Below are positions 21,670-30,775 of a DNA stretch of 64,000 nt, in pieces. The position numbers and the translations under genes are program-made. The notes under the pieces are model-generated. The model made no database searches, had not been told where the DNA came from, and saw nothing but the letters and a program-made list of their open reading frames with translations. Positions within the stretch are counted from its first letter, which is position 1, and each line of letters opens with the position of its first letter. The DNA is taken from the NCBI GenBank assembly GCA_016708305.1, contig JADJGB010000008.1, positions 1,240,001 to 1,304,000 of the forward strand, written 5' to 3'. This DNA is from Sphingobacteriales bacterium (lineage in GTDB: Bacteria > Bacteroidota > Bacteroidia > Chitinophagales > Chitinophagaceae).

Positions 21670-22296
21670 CTATATCGTTTCTACCAATTCCACCTCATAA
21701 ACGGCATTGAACAAAAAAGTTTTCCCCGTAACCAATTCGGTACATTCATGTCTTTTGGTACGTTTTTTTCCTTTTTGGAATCGGCGACCATCATTGAGTC
21801 TGAAAATGCTTCCAATAGGTATTTGCTCTACCAGCATGTGGTGGGTTTTCCTTATATTATATTGATACAGAATCCGTTGCAGTCCATCTTCGGCACAGGT
21901 AGAGGCTCCGGGGTTCTTCAGCGTTTTGTGTAATTCTTTTTCGATATCAGGTGGAAATACCTTGTGCTCAATAAATTGTGCCAAAATCTGGCCATAAATC
22001 GTTTTCCACTCTTTGCCATGCGATTGCACCCGGCGACCATGTTTTTCAAAAGTAATGAGGTGTGCCAGTTCGTGAAGCAAAGTTATAAGAAAGGCAAATT
22101 TATTAAGATTGCCATTAACGCTTATCCGATGGTTGCGGCTGTCTATTTTATGCCGGTAGTCTCCCAAAATCGAACCGCGGCTTTTCGCTATCGTAAGATG
22201 TACTTTGTAATGATTGAGGTAATCAGCTACCGGTTCGTACGTGCCTTCCGGAAGGTAATCGGCTAATTTTAATAGGGGTACTTCTTTCTTAGGCAT
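21670..22296 (-). CDS. SprT-like zinc metalloprotease-domain protein
   Basis: 208 residues from the ATG at 22296 (MPKKEVPLLKLADYLPEGTY). The SprT-like core has the metal-binding HELAH motif in FAFLITLLHELAHLITFEKH and a third ligand candidate in SHGKEWKTIYGQ. As sequenced the frame runs on upstream into a membrane protein. Restoring one A in the run near 22303 would end that protein as FRKNNA-stop, overlapping this ATG, so I treat the apparent fusion as a sequence error. Function is unproven; SprT-like domains are associated with metal-dependent proteolysis. Confidence 0.75.
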   Translation of the reverse strand: MPKKEVPLLKLADYLPEGTYEPVADYLNHYKVHLTIAKSRGSILGDYRHKIDSRNHRISVNGNLNKFAFLITLLHELAHLITFEKHGRRVQSHGKEWKTIYGQILAQFIEHKVFPPDIEKELHKTLKNPGASTCAEDGLQRILYQYNIRKTHHMLVEQIPIGSIFRLNDGRRFQKGKKRTKRHECTELVTGKTFLFNAVYEVELVETI

Positions 22297-22695
22297 TATT
22301 TTTCTAAACAAAATTTTTCTCAAAACAGAAACATCGGCAATTGAATATACGGCATATATTCCCAGACAAATAAACAAAGTAGTCCTGTCAACATTGCCGT
22401 CTTTGGAATAAATATATAAAAATGCAGCAGCAGCAATAACGGCTATTCTTACCAGAAAACCTGCATAAAAATTTCTGACAAATGCATGAGGATTGGGATT
22501 GCTAAAGGATTTGAGCGTTTTTTGCATTGTATATACACTCAGTAAAAACAATATTAAATTTGCTGTCAGCACAGCGTTCAGGTCTATCCGGTATCCTGAT
22601 AAAACACTCTTGAAACTTAATCCTAAAATATTAAGAATCAGGAAAATACTTACCATTATCCAAACTGGCTGGTTACTTATTTTTTTGTCTGTCAT
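22289..22695 (-). CDS. AtpI-like small membrane protein
   Basis: About 134 residues with four predicted helices (VWIMVSIFLILNILGLSF, LNAVLTANLILFLLSVY, NFYAGFLVRIAVIAAAAFLY, LFICLGIYAVYSIADVSVL). It overlaps the AtpZ-like gene by about 20 nt. In Bacteroidota a protein of this look often sits between atpZ and atpB, so an accessory role in F0 assembly is an inference. As sequenced it is fused to the SprT-like frame; see that entry for why I split them. Confidence 0.55.
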
Positions 22696-22932
22696 TTATC
22701 TTTTTTTTGTTGGTTTCTTTAATAAGCTTGTAAAAAGTTACTACCAGAACCAGCAAAGGTAAGCAGATGATGAATAAGGGCGAAACACTCCATTTTTCAT
22801 CAATTTGATACCGGCATAAACTGCAATTCCAATGAGGGCCAGCAGCTCGGCGGTAAGTCCTGTATATTTCAGCCAGGGCGTAATTTTCTTTTGATCCAAC
22901 ACTTGTTTTTTTAATAAATATAAAAAGAACAC
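22673..22932 (-). CDS. AtpZ/AtpI-family protein (frameshifted)
   Basis: Short two-helix membrane protein. KKITPWLKYTGLTAELLALI matches the AtpZ family start; after a one-base slip near 22791 it continues as WSVSPLFIICLPLLVLVVTF and ends KKINDRQKNK, stopping at 22673 inside the next gene. One lost A explains the slip. No ATG opens the frame; a GTG at 22932 or a start nearer VLDQKKITPW is possible. AtpZ-type proteins support F0 c-ring assembly; here the gene sits 6 kb from atpB instead of directly upstream. Confidence 0.6.
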
Positions 22933-23085
22933 CGATAGAAACGCTTTAAATATGCTAAATTTTGTATCAAATGATTTCCGAGCGCATCAAATAGTTATTT
23001 TGGTATGAATTAATTTGTTTTAAGTATTTTCATGTGCTGAAGAAAAAGTTAATTTTAGGCAAAGAAAAAATTTATAATTATAGGA

Positions 23086-25536
23086 ATGAGAACGTCGGTA
23101 AAATTTTTTTGGTATATATTTTTTGGAGGATTTGGAATACTTCTGGCAATCATCCTACTTGCCAACTGGGGTGTTTTTGGCAAAATGCCTTCTATGCATG
23201 AGTTGGAAGACCCAACCATGATGCAGGCTTCGGAGGTTTTTGCTACCGATGGAACACTGATGGGCAAGTATTACCTGCCAAATGGTAACAGAACGGTTGT
23301 AAAGTACAAAGATATTTCTCCCAATATTATTAATGCACTTACAGCTACTGAAGATAAGCGGTTTTATGATCATTCCGGTATTGATTTCAGAGGAACTTTA
23401 AGAGCAGTTTTGCTACTCGGCAAGGAGGGTGGTGGCAGCACAATTACTCAACAACTTGCATTAGCTTTGTTCAATCAGCGAGCATCCAACAAAGCGATTC
23501 GGGTGATTCAAAAATTGAAAGAATGGATTATTTCGGTTAAACTGGAAAGGAATTTTACAAAGGAAGAAATTCTGGCTCTTTATCTTAATGCAGTTCCTTT
23601 CAGTGATAATATTTATGGTATAAAAAATGCTTCAAGAACTTTTTTCCAGAAAGAACCCGACCGTGTTTCGGTAGATGAGGCAGCCTTGCTGGTAGGCATG
23701 ATTAATGGACCGGGTATTTACAATCCGCGCCGTAATCCCAAGGCTTCGCTTGACAGACGCAATCTTGTTATTAGCAGAATGGTAGAAAACGGAAATCTTA
23801 CTGCTGCTGAGGGCGCCACGCTGCAGGCATTGCCCATAAAACTTAACTATAAAAAAAGAGATGACGAAATTGGTTATGCTCCATATTTTAGAGAAGTGCT
23901 TAGAGATGAGGTAAAAAAATATTGAAAACCCTGCAAAAACCTGATGGGTCCCAACTATAATATCTATGAAGATGGTTTAAAAATTTACACCACCATCAAT
24001 CCTATGATGCAAACCTATGCGGAAGATGCTGTAAGCGCTCAGGTGCCATCGCTTCAAAGAGCCTTAGTAAGTCAGGGTTTTATAAGAAGCGGCGCTGTTT
24101 GGAAAGGAAGAGACAATGTCCTGGAAAAGGCCATGAAAGAAAGCGACCGGTGGAAAAATCTGGCCGACGATGGATTGACAGATAAGGAAATAAGGGCAAC
24201 TTTTTACGAAAAAACACCAATGAAAGTGTTTGCCTGGAATCCACAGCGTGTAAAAGATACTGTGATGACGCCAATGGATTCTATTAAATATCATAGGGCA
24301 ATGGTACAAGCGGGTTTTATGGTGATGGACCCAGTAACAGGCGAGGTAAAAGCCTGGGTGGGAGGGGTTAGTTTTAGAACATTTAAGTATGACCACGTAA
24401 ATCTGAATACCAAAAGGCAGGTAGGGTCAACCATAAAGCCATTGTTATATGCTCAGGCTGTAGAGGAAAGGGGGTTTACCCCTGAAACACCCGTTGTGGA
24501 TGCACAGCAAAATTTTGGAGGTGGCATGTTGGTTCCGGCCACCGGCCGAACCTGTACCGGCAGGAGTATGACGATGGCTTCGGCATTGGCATGGTCGCGC
24601 AACTGTGCTACTGCCTATATTATGAAACAGGTAGGCGCACCCCAGTTTTCGGAGTTTTTAAGAAGGATAAATATCCCTACAAAAGTGCCTGCTTATCCCT
24701 CTATCGCATTAGGTGCCTGCGAACTATCCCTGTTTGAGATGCTTTGGGGGTATTCCATTTTTGGAGGCAGGGGTTTTTCTACCAAACCTTATTTTATTAG
24801 TCGTATTGAAGACCGAAACGGCAATCTAATCAAGAGGTTTGATTTTAGTGTAAACCGTAAGGAAGCTATTAGCGAGGCTACGGCATACATAATGACCAGG
24901 ATGATGCAGGGTGTAGTGGACAAAGGTACTGCCGCAGGCCTTCGAGCGAGATTAGGCGTAGCAGAAATGGCAGGGAAAACCGGTACTACCAATGACAACT
25001 CGGATGCCTGGTTTATGGGATTCACGCCACAACTACTGGGTGGTGTGTGGGTGGGTTGCGATGACAGGTTTATAAGGAATGAAGGCTCCGGAGGCTTTGG
25101 TGGCGCTGCTGCAAGACCTATATGGGAGGCATTTTTCCGTAAAGTATTTGCAAACTCTTCTTTAGGAATTTTGAAAGATGAAAAATTCATAGAGCCTCCT
25201 ACACTCTCAAATGATATGGGCATGGCCGATCCTTCGATTTATGTAACATCCGAAAATCCGGAACCCAAAGCCGAAGGTCAGGATGCCGGTGTGGGCAGCG
25301 AGCAGGATTATATGCTGAATAATGAAGAATATATTGGCCCTGAGTCAAAACCTTTTGTAGAAGAGAAAACCGAAAAACCCGTAAAGGATACTGTTAAAAA
25401 AGAACAGCCTAAAGCTGTTGCAACAGAAGAACCAAAGAAAAGGCAAAATATTTTCAAAAAAATATTCGGTAAAAAGCAAAATAAAAGCGAGCCGCCAAAA
25501 ACAGAAAAACAGGAAAGGGAGCATGAGAAAAATTAA
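23086..25536 (+). CDS. Class A penicillin-binding protein, PBP1A type (internal sequence break)
   Basis: Bifunctional peptidoglycan glycosyltransferase/transpeptidase, about 816 residues. N-terminal membrane anchor (FFWYIFFGGFGILLAIILLA). Glycosyltransferase motifs: TEDKRFYDHSGIDFRGTLRA, GGSTITQQLALALFNQ and KLERNFTKEEILALYLNAVP. Transpeptidase motifs: SxxK in GSTIKPLLYAQ, SxN in WSRNCATAYIM and KTG in AGKTGTTNDNSDAWFMGF. A lysine/glutamate-rich tail ends the protein. A TGA at 23923 splits the frame. Read one base over, the gap is KKILKTLQKPDGS and joins NYNIYEDGLKIYTTI, so one lost A plus one extra C would repair it. Confidence 0.92.
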
Positions 25537-25616
25537 TACGCTCCGGATTTGCAAAAAAATAAATGAAATCATAGAAAAATTAATTTTAGCCGCATCGTTG
25601 CAACTGAAAGCATTTT

Positions 25617-25872
25617 CCACCTTTTTCTTGAAAAAAAAATAAAACCAAAAATCAAGGCTAAAAAAAGATTGCTAAAAATATTTTTTCGCGCCTGACCCTG
25701 CCGAACTTGCGCAATAGTTGCACTTAAATTGAAGATACAGTTGCGCTCAAACAATGGCAGCTTTCCCATTGCTTCGTAATGGTCGGTGTGAAAAATTATT
25801 TTCTTAACGCAATTTTTTCAAAACCATCCCTACGAGACAACCGAAATGCGGTTATTGTTGATTATTATTCTG
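25617..25872 (+). repeat. Dispersed repeat family, copy 3 (diverged)
   Basis: Begins CCACCTTTTTCTTG and shares with copy 1 the words AATCAAGGCT, ATTGCTAAAAAT, GCGCTCAAACA and CTTAACGCAATTTTTTCAAA. The right end, TCTCGTAGGGATGG read on the minus strand through CAGAATAAT, matches 56010-56147. No coding content. Confidence 0.75.
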
Positions 25873-25989
25873 TAAAATCATTTTTAAAACTACTTTGCTT
25901 CACTTAGGTTGAATTTAGGTTACTCTCTGAGTCAAACACTAATAGTTGAAGGTTTTGTTTTCCTAAAATATAATTTGATTTCAATAAGA

Positions 25990-26018
25990 AAAGGCTGCCT
26001 AAATCGGTAGCCTTTTTT
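25990..26018. terminator. Rho-independent terminator between PBP1A and the IS
   Basis: AAGGCTGCC and GGTAGCCTT form a stem around TAAATC, followed by TTTTTT on the plus strand and preceded by an A-rich tract, so it could act in both directions. Confidence 0.7.
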
Positions 26019-26067
26019 CATAAATTGGGTTTAGCCCTTTAATTGGGTCAGTTATAAATTAAGGGGA

Positions 26068-27050
26068 CTAAGCGAAGAGTTTGTATAATCTAAAGAGGAA
26101 GAATTTTGTTTCTGCTACTCCTCTGAGATTGGCTCTGAAGAGTTTTATTTTTGAATTGAAAGATTCTGCATTGGCATTAGCATTTCGGTTGATAAAGAAA
26201 TTAAGGATATTATCTAAATTGTTTTTTACGGTATTGGCTACTGTATAAAAGGTTTTCATTTCTGCGGTATGTGTTTTGGTAATCCATTCATTAAACATTG
26301 TTTTTGCACTGTTCAGATTTTTTTGTTCATAGACATTTCTAAAGTGTAGTGTGTGTTCATAAGCTTTTTGCAGTTCGGGATGTCTTGCAAATAGCAGGGT
26401 GGCTCTTTGATGTTGGTTTTCGGTCCATTCGTTTGATTTTTTTGCCAGAATGTAGCGGCTTCTGGCCAGCAGTTGTTTGGGTGTATCGCCGTTAGAAAGC
26501 GCCTCGGGTTCATATTTGCGCCCTGCTTTTCTGGCTTCATCAATGGCCTTATTTTCGGTGTCCAATTCCTGCCATCTGAGTTTTACACGCAGGTGTTGCA
26601 GGGCTTCCATTGCCAGGCGCACTACGTGAAAACGGTCGGTTACCAAATTGGCTTTTGCAAATACAATTTTAACGGCGGCTTCCATATTTTTGGCCATATC
26701 CAGTGTTACCTCTTTTACCGCTAAACGCTTGTTTTCATTGATTTTCAGCAGCACACCTATAATATCCTGACTGAGTGTGCCCTTTACAGATGCTATTAGC
26801 GAACCCTTCTTGCCTCTGCCGTTTTTGTTGGTGATAAAAGTGTACAGTTCTCCCTGCGACAGGCTCACCTCATCAATGCTCAAATGCGTGCCCATATTTT
26901 CAGGGAAAACAAGGTAATCTTCTGCATGGGATTTTTGCTCCCAATCCTTAAACCCGCTGGTAAATTTTTTGTAGGAACGGGTGAGGGTGGAGGGCTTTAC
27001 GCCATAGTAGCTGCAAATATTAGTAATCGTATCCTCCCTCGTATCTACCT
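26068..27050 (-). CDS. ISAon1/ISL3-type DDE transposase
   Basis: Catalytic transposase, about 325 residues in its extended frame. It starts within or just after the end of the N-terminal frame (VDTREDTITNICSYYGVKPS, a DNA-binding part), then WEQKSHAEDYLVFPENMGTH, the first catalytic region HLSIDEVSLSQGELYTFITN, VTDRFHVVRLAMEALQHLRV around the second aspartate, and NANAESFNSKIKLFRANLRG with the conserved glutamate. An internal ATG at 26895 opens the core. It is +1 relative to the upstream frame at AAAAGG; natural frameshifting or a base error could join them. Confidence 0.85.
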
Positions 27051-27407
27051 GTACCTTTTAAAAAATCCGCAAGCTCTTTGGTTAATCTGGAGCCTTCGGC
27101 AATGAAATGGTAGTCATTTCTGACGATTTGTTTAGCGTCCTGCTTGTGTCGCCAGCGCCTGCGGCGAATCACCAAAAACACATCCTTGCCTCGTAATGGA
27201 AAATCCTGTATCGTTACCTCCGTAAATCCTTTTGATTCAAAATCGACTGCATTGTAACCGCTATGCAACCTGTTTTGCTCTTCTAAATGGAAGCTCATAA
27301 AAAGTTTGCTTGTCCTTTATGCGGCATAACTGTTTTACTTCTATAATATCAAAATACTCTAATAATCCCTCAGGTAAAAGTAACTGAATTACTGACTGTT
27401 CCAACAT
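27020..27407 (-). CDS. ISAon1-type transposase N-terminal protein (frameshifted)
   Basis: Begins MLEQSVIQLLLPEGLLEYFD at 27407, the usual start of this family, and after a one-base slip near 27310 continues as SFHLEEQNRLHSGYN and KGFTEVTIQDFPLRGKDVFL. The basic segment VIRRRRWRHKQDAKQIVRND is a likely DNA-contacting region. It overlaps the catalytic transposase frame. Confidence 0.75.
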
Positions 27408-27510
27408 GTTTTTGACCACAAAAATAATCTATTCCCCAAAAAATTAAAGTGAGCCTAAAAACCACCTAAGAGCAACACGAAGATACAACCATTGGCCGCT
27501 GTCGCAGAAA

Positions 27511-27535
27511 GGTTCCTGAGCTTGCCGAAGGAACC
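27511..27535. repeat. Short palindrome (REP-like)
   Basis: GGTTCCT and AGGAACC flank GAGCTTGCCGA, giving a 25-bp hairpin-forming palindrome of the GGTTCCTTCGGCAAGCTCAG type. A related CCCTGAGTGCAACCGAAGGG sequence occurs inside every copy of the IS91-type unit. Confidence 0.55.
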
Positions 27536-27542
27536 GGATTGC

Positions 27543-27576
27543 AAAAAGCCCCGGTCGTTTAGGCTCGGGGCTTTCT
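27543..27576. terminator. Strong G/C stem-loop, probable bidirectional terminator
   Basis: AAAAGCCCCG and CGGGGCTTTC pair across a ~12-nt loop with A and T tracts on the outer sides. It separates the ISAon1-type element from the cassette island. Confidence 0.7.
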
Positions 27577-27624
27577 TAGTTTATTTTAAAGCTTGATTAT
27601 TGAGGGCTTTTTTCAATCCGATTA

Positions 27625-27720
27625 ATTCTGACTAACGTTTTTTTAAGTTGTTTATTCTCAATTGTTTCCAAATTTCCGTTAGCACGAGAATTTATTTTCG
27701 TCCGGGAAAAATGGGGAATG
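27625..27720 (+). repeat. 95-bp island repeat, copy a
   Basis: Near-identical to 28298-28392 and 39642-39736 (ATTCTGACTAACG ... AAGTTGTTTATTCTCAATTG ... CCGTTAGCACGAGAATTT ... AATGGGGAA). Internal arms TTTCCAAATTTCCG and CGGAAAAATGGGGAA are complementary, so it may be an attC-like hairpin. Copy a abuts the GTTGGCT core of the ester-cyclase unit. Confidence 0.65.
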
Positions 27721-27739
27721 TTGGCTAACGTTTTTCATT

Positions 27740-28174
27740 TTATTGCTTTCCAGGCTGAATTACTCCAAGTTGAATCATAAGGCCATAGGTGTCTCTAACT
27801 ACCCAGTCTTCAACTATTTTTCCGTTTTCCAGTCTGTGAGTAATGTAACCAAGCATTTTCACTTGCTTTTCAGTAGGTGGAATTGGCCCAAATTGTCCTT
27901 TATGTGTTCCTGAAGCCACAAAGCGGACAACTACTTTGTCGTTTTCTGCCACCATATCCTCAATGTCAAAGCGAACGTCTGGAAATGCTTGAACCAGTTC
28001 CTTCATCCTTTTAATGTTTCCTTCGGGGCCACCACCAAGGTCATTTGGATTGGAATTGTCGTGATGCACCCAATTTTCAGCATGGGTTTGATGCACAATG
28101 TCAAATTTACGGCCATTCCAACCGTCTGTGTAAAATTGTCGAACTACTTGTTTGTTCTTTTCTAATGCGTCCAT
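27740..28174 (-). CDS. SnoaL/ester-cyclase-like protein
   Basis: 144 residues of the NTF2-like SnoaL/ester-cyclase fold: NKQVVRQFYTDGWNGRKFDI at the start, WVHHDNSNPNDLGGGPEGNI, FPDVRFDIEDMVAENDKVVV and GTHKGQFGPIPPTEKQV, the last typical of the ester-cyclase subgroup. The substrate cannot be inferred. An in-frame TAG at 28202-28204 separates it from a lipoprotein-type leader, so the original protein may have been exported. First cargo gene of the cassette array. Confidence 0.8.
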   Translation of the reverse strand: MDALEKNKQVVRQFYTDGWNGRKFDIVHQTHAENWVHHDNSNPNDLGGGPEGNIKRMKELVQAFPDVRFDIEDMVAENDKVVVRFVASGTHKGQFGPIPPTEKQVKMLGYITHRLENGKIVEDWVVRDTYGLMIQLGVIQPGKQ

Positions 28175-28201
28175 AGAATTTTCTAATTTTTGTTGATTAT
28201 T

Positions 28202-28282
28202 CTAATTGTTGTCTGTTTTCCTGTCAGCACACGCTGATACAAATATAATTGTAATTCCAATTAGTAAATGTTTTGTCTTCAT
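28202..28282 (-). pseudogene. Orphan lipoprotein signal peptide in frame with the SnoaL-like gene
   Basis: 26-codon frame MKTKHLLIGITIIFVSACAD..., with a hydrophobic stretch and lipobox VSAC, ends in TAG. The same frame continues (NNQQKLENS) directly into MDALEKNKQ of the downstream gene. Either a nonsense mutation or sequence error truncated a lipoprotein, or the short frame is an upstream leader. Confidence 0.6.
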
Positions 28283-28297
28283 ATTTTTCTGTTTTAA

Positions 28298-28392
28298 ATT
28301 CTGACTAACGCTTTTATAAGTTGTTTATTCTCAATTGTTTCCAAATTTCCGTTAGCACGAGAATTTATTTTCTTGCCGAAAAATGGGGAACG
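28298..28392 (+). repeat. 95-bp island repeat, copy b
   Basis: Second copy of the repeat described at 27625; here it lies inside the ester-cyclase unit, between the lipoprotein leader and the attC-like site. Confidence 0.65.
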
Positions 28393-28394
28393 TC

Positions 28395-28527
28395 AGCCAA
28401 CGTGGCGGCAGCTTGGCGAAGACGGCATTTTAACGCAAATCTTCAATCGAAGCACCGATTTCAAATTTAACGAAAAACTTTAAATTGAAGCTATTTACTG
28501 CCGTTTTTGCCAAACCCAATGTTGAAC
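28395..28527 (+). repeat. attC-like site, ester-cyclase unit
   Basis: Imperfect palindrome. Left arm opens with AGCCAAC, then GCAGCTTGGCGAAGACGGCA; right arm TGCCGTTTTTGCCAAACCC ends in GTTGAAC. AGCCAAC is the exact complement of the unit's starting core GTTGGCT at 27720. The loop contains CTTCAATCGAAG, seen in related sites of the array. Confidence 0.75.
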
Positions 28528-29410
28528 TAAACCTACGGTAGCCTTCCGCAACTATCCGTAAATTTAGCATTCACTAAAATACAATTTATTATGGCAACAA
28601 AAAAAAATCGCCGGAAGAACTGAGGTATAATAAATATCTCAATCGTGCCTAAGCCTGCCCTGAGTGCAACCGAAGGGTGAAGTTAATGGATTTGCAGAAC
28701 TGCTGCAACGTTTTGAACGCAACATCTCCATCCTCGGCAGAAGTCCACGCACCTTTGATAACTACAGCCGTCATAGCAGCCATGGCCTTGCACTTTGGCT
28801 GCTTGCCAACGGAATTGGACGAAGACCAAATCAAAGACTATCTCTACGAACTGCAGCAACGCAGTAAAACTCCATCTCAGACTTATTTCAAACACACCGT
28901 TTACGGATTGCGCTTTATGCTCAAAGGCGAGGGGCTGCCCTATAGTCACCTTCATCTTCCTTCTATCAAACGGGATAAAAAACTACCCACCGTACTGAGC
29001 AGCACCTGGAAGCGGGGAAAACTGCAGGCATTGCAAAGTGAATTGAAAGTAAAAAGGCCGGAGGCAAAAGCAAAGACATTGCTACGCAAATGCCCCTGTT
29101 GCAAAACCGGAACCATGATAACGATTGAAGTGTTTGGCAAACGAGGGCCGCCTGAAAAATATTTAATGGAAAAACAAACTGTGCCTGTGAACTGATATTT
29201 ATGGGTAGGGGGTTTTATGTACCTCCATGAAAAAAACCAGAAAAGCCAGCTCCCAAACAGCCCAACAAAAAAAAACAGACCCTGCCCGGTCTGCAAAATA
29301 AACCAACTTCTAAGAACGGCAACTCCATAGTGCAACAGCGGCTACCGTAGGTTCCGTTCAACCTGCGGCTTCATTGTTGGCACTGCGTGCCCAACGAAGC
29401 CTTAGTTGTT
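28521..29410 (+). mobile_element. IS91-type/tyrosine-recombinase unit, deletion derivative, copy 1
   Basis: 890-bp unit from GTTGAACTAAACC to CTTAGTTGTT, nearly identical to 34660-35549 and to the ends of 36478-38468 and 41118-43452. Its ends are inverted repeats beginning GTTGAAC and running inward to ACCTACGGTAGCC. It is flanked by G^TT on both sides and ends in its own short attC-like site (29356-29414). Confidence 0.85.
28677..29195 (+). pseudogene. Chimeric recombinase/transposase remnant, copy 1
   Basis: The open frame joins the tyrosine-recombinase core-binding domain (LPTELDEDQIKDYLYELQQR, YGLRFMLKGEGLPYSHLHLP) at KLPTVLS to the C-terminal zinc-finger part of the HUH transposase (STWKRGKLQALQ, CPCCKTGTMITIEVFGKRG). 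Relative to copies 2-4, two bases (CA) are missing near 28773, so the first ~30 residues are read in the wrong frame. No catalytic residues of either enzyme remain. Confidence 0.7.
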
Positions 29411-29414
29411 GGTG
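29356..29414 (+). repeat. 59-bp attC-like site of the IS91-type unit, copy 1
   Basis: R''-like box GTTCAAC, arms CGGCTTCATTGTTGGCA and TGCCCAACGAAGCCTTA around a ~5-nt loop, then crossover core GTTGGTG. GTTCAAC is the exact complement of the unit's starting core GTTGAAC. At 59 bp it has the size of classical 59-base elements. Confidence 0.8.
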
Positions 29415-29442
29415 GCTGTGCTGTGTTGTTCCGTTGTTTATT

Positions 29443-30000
29443 TTACACATTCATTCCTGTCCATTTCCAAAGTCCAAATTCTTTTGAGATGAGCATTTTT
29501 TTGCCGTGTTGCGGTTGAATACGAAACATATTTTCGATTGGAAATTCTAACACATATTGCAATATCAAGCGTATTACTCCCGAATGAGTAACGATTAGAA
29601 TTTTGTCGTTTTCGTGCTTTATCTGAATTTCTTCCATAAATTCCATAACACGATCTTGTAATGATAAAAGATTTTCGCCATTTGGTGGTGTTACAGTTAC
29701 AAAATCTATGTACCAAGGGTCAATTTGTTCGGGCGGAATTTCGTCCCAAGGTTGCATTTCCCAATCGCCAAAAGTAAATTCGCCAATTCTTCGGTCTTTT
29801 ATAAAATCATCACAAAAAAAATACGTTGACAATTGCGAACATCTTTTTAATGGACTGCTATAAATCGCATCATATTCTTTGTCTAAAACAATTTCTTTAA
29901 AATCATTTTCCCATTCGGCTCGTAACTCCACATCTGTTTTTCCGAAACAAATACTGTCGGGAACAACTACTTTTGTATGTCTGATTAAATGTATTTCCAT
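29443..30000 (-). CDS. cobC: Alpha-ribazole phosphatase (CobC-type histidine phosphatase)
   Basis: Removes the phosphate from alpha-ribazole-5'-phosphate (or the corresponding cobalamin phosphate) in lower-ligand assembly. 185 residues from the ATG at 30000 (MEIHLIRHTKVVVPDSICFG); the frame is open further upstream but that part overlaps cobS. Histidine-phosphatase marks: LIRHT with the phosphorylated histidine, YSSPLKRCSQL and ILIVTHSGVIRLIL. Overlaps the end of cobS by 16 nt. Last gene of the set inside one large cassette-like unit. Confidence 0.88.
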   Translation of the reverse strand: MEIHLIRHTKVVVPDSICFGKTDVELRAEWENDFKEIVLDKEYDAIYSSPLKRCSQLSTYFFCDDFIKDRRIGEFTFGDWEMQPWDEIPPEQIDPWYIDFVTVTPPNGENLLSLQDRVMEFMEEIQIKHENDKILIVTHSGVIRLILQYVLEFPIENMFRIQPQHGKKMLISKEFGLWKWTGMNV

Positions 30001-30770
30001 ACTGCAATCGCACTTAAATAAATTACAACTTCCGACACTTGCTGTATCGCTCCCAAACAATCGCCTGTATATCCGCCAATGTGTTTTTTGAAATAAGCAG
30101 ATAAATAAATTTTTGAAAAATATGCAGGAATTAAGACTAATAAGTATTGCCATTGATGAAAGAAAATAAACGGCACAAACAAAGCAACAAAGCCTATAAA
30201 AAATGAAGAAAAAGGTAAGGCTTTATCTGCAATAGGTTTGGCTTTGCTGGTGTTGTCATCTCTAACATATTGATGTGTGTAAATGGTAGTAGCCGCTACA
30301 AAACGACTTGCCGAGTTGGCAAAAAGTAAAATAAAAATTACTGTATTGATGTTAGACAAAGTTGCCAATTGCACCAAACTTGCCAATTTTAAAATCGCCA
30401 ATAAAACGATACCGATAGTTCCGTAAGCACCAATTCGGCTGTCTTTCATTATAGCTAAAATTTTTTCTTTTCCGTAGCCACCGCCAAAACTGTCGCACAC
30501 ATCTGTAAAGCCGTCTTCGTGAAAAGCACCAGTCAATAAAACGCCTGAAATAAACGCCAAAATAAGAGCGATTGTATCATCAAAAATAAATTGGAAAACA
30601 AAATAAACAAGTGCATACATTCCGCCAACAATCAAGCCTGTCCAAGCGTAATATTTTTGCGATTTATTCATATTTTCATCGTTGAAAGTCAAGTTGAAAG
30701 GTATTGGAATTCGGGTAAAAAACATTACAGCCGTCCAAAAATATATCCATTCGTTTTTTAGTGTTTTCAT
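29985..30770 (-). CDS. cobS: Adenosylcobinamide-GDP ribazoletransferase
   Basis: Membrane enzyme that joins activated cobinamide to alpha-ribazole, the last step of cobalamin assembly. 261 residues. Motifs: FFTRIPIPFNLTF near the start, GAFHEDGFTDVCDSFGGGYG with the acidic metal-binding residues, and MKDSRIGAYGTIGIVLLAIL. C-terminal GYTGDCLGAIQQVSEVVIYL. Lies 5 nt after cobT. No cobU-type cobinamide kinase is visible in this unit. Confidence 0.95.
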   Translation of the reverse strand: MKTLKNEWIYFWTAVMFFTRIPIPFNLTFNDENMNKSQKYYAWTGLIVGGMYALVYFVFQFIFDDTIALILAFISGVLLTGAFHEDGFTDVCDSFGGGYGKEKILAIMKDSRIGAYGTIGIVLLAILKLASLVQLATLSNINTVIFILLFANSASRFVAATTIYTHQYVRDDNTSKAKPIADKALPFSSFFIGFVALFVPFIFFHQWQYLLVLIPAYFSKIYLSAYFKKHIGGYTGDCLGAIQQVSEVVIYLSAIAVWKYI

Positions 30771-30775
30771 AGTTT

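Larger units (their letters stand above)
26027..27463 (-). mobile_element. ISAon1/ISL3-type insertion sequence
   Basis: About 1.4 kb with imperfect terminal inverted repeats: GGGTTTAGCCCTTTAATT at the left against GGTTTTTAGGCTCACTTTAA read from the right. It contains two minus-strand frames, a short N-terminal protein and the DDE transposase. The exact ends and target duplication are uncertain. Confidence 0.75.

Noticed and set aside
21670..22695. A natural fusion of a membrane protein with a SprT-like domain
   Set aside because: Restoring one A gives two ordinary genes overlapping at ATG/TAA, and single-base losses are common in this window.
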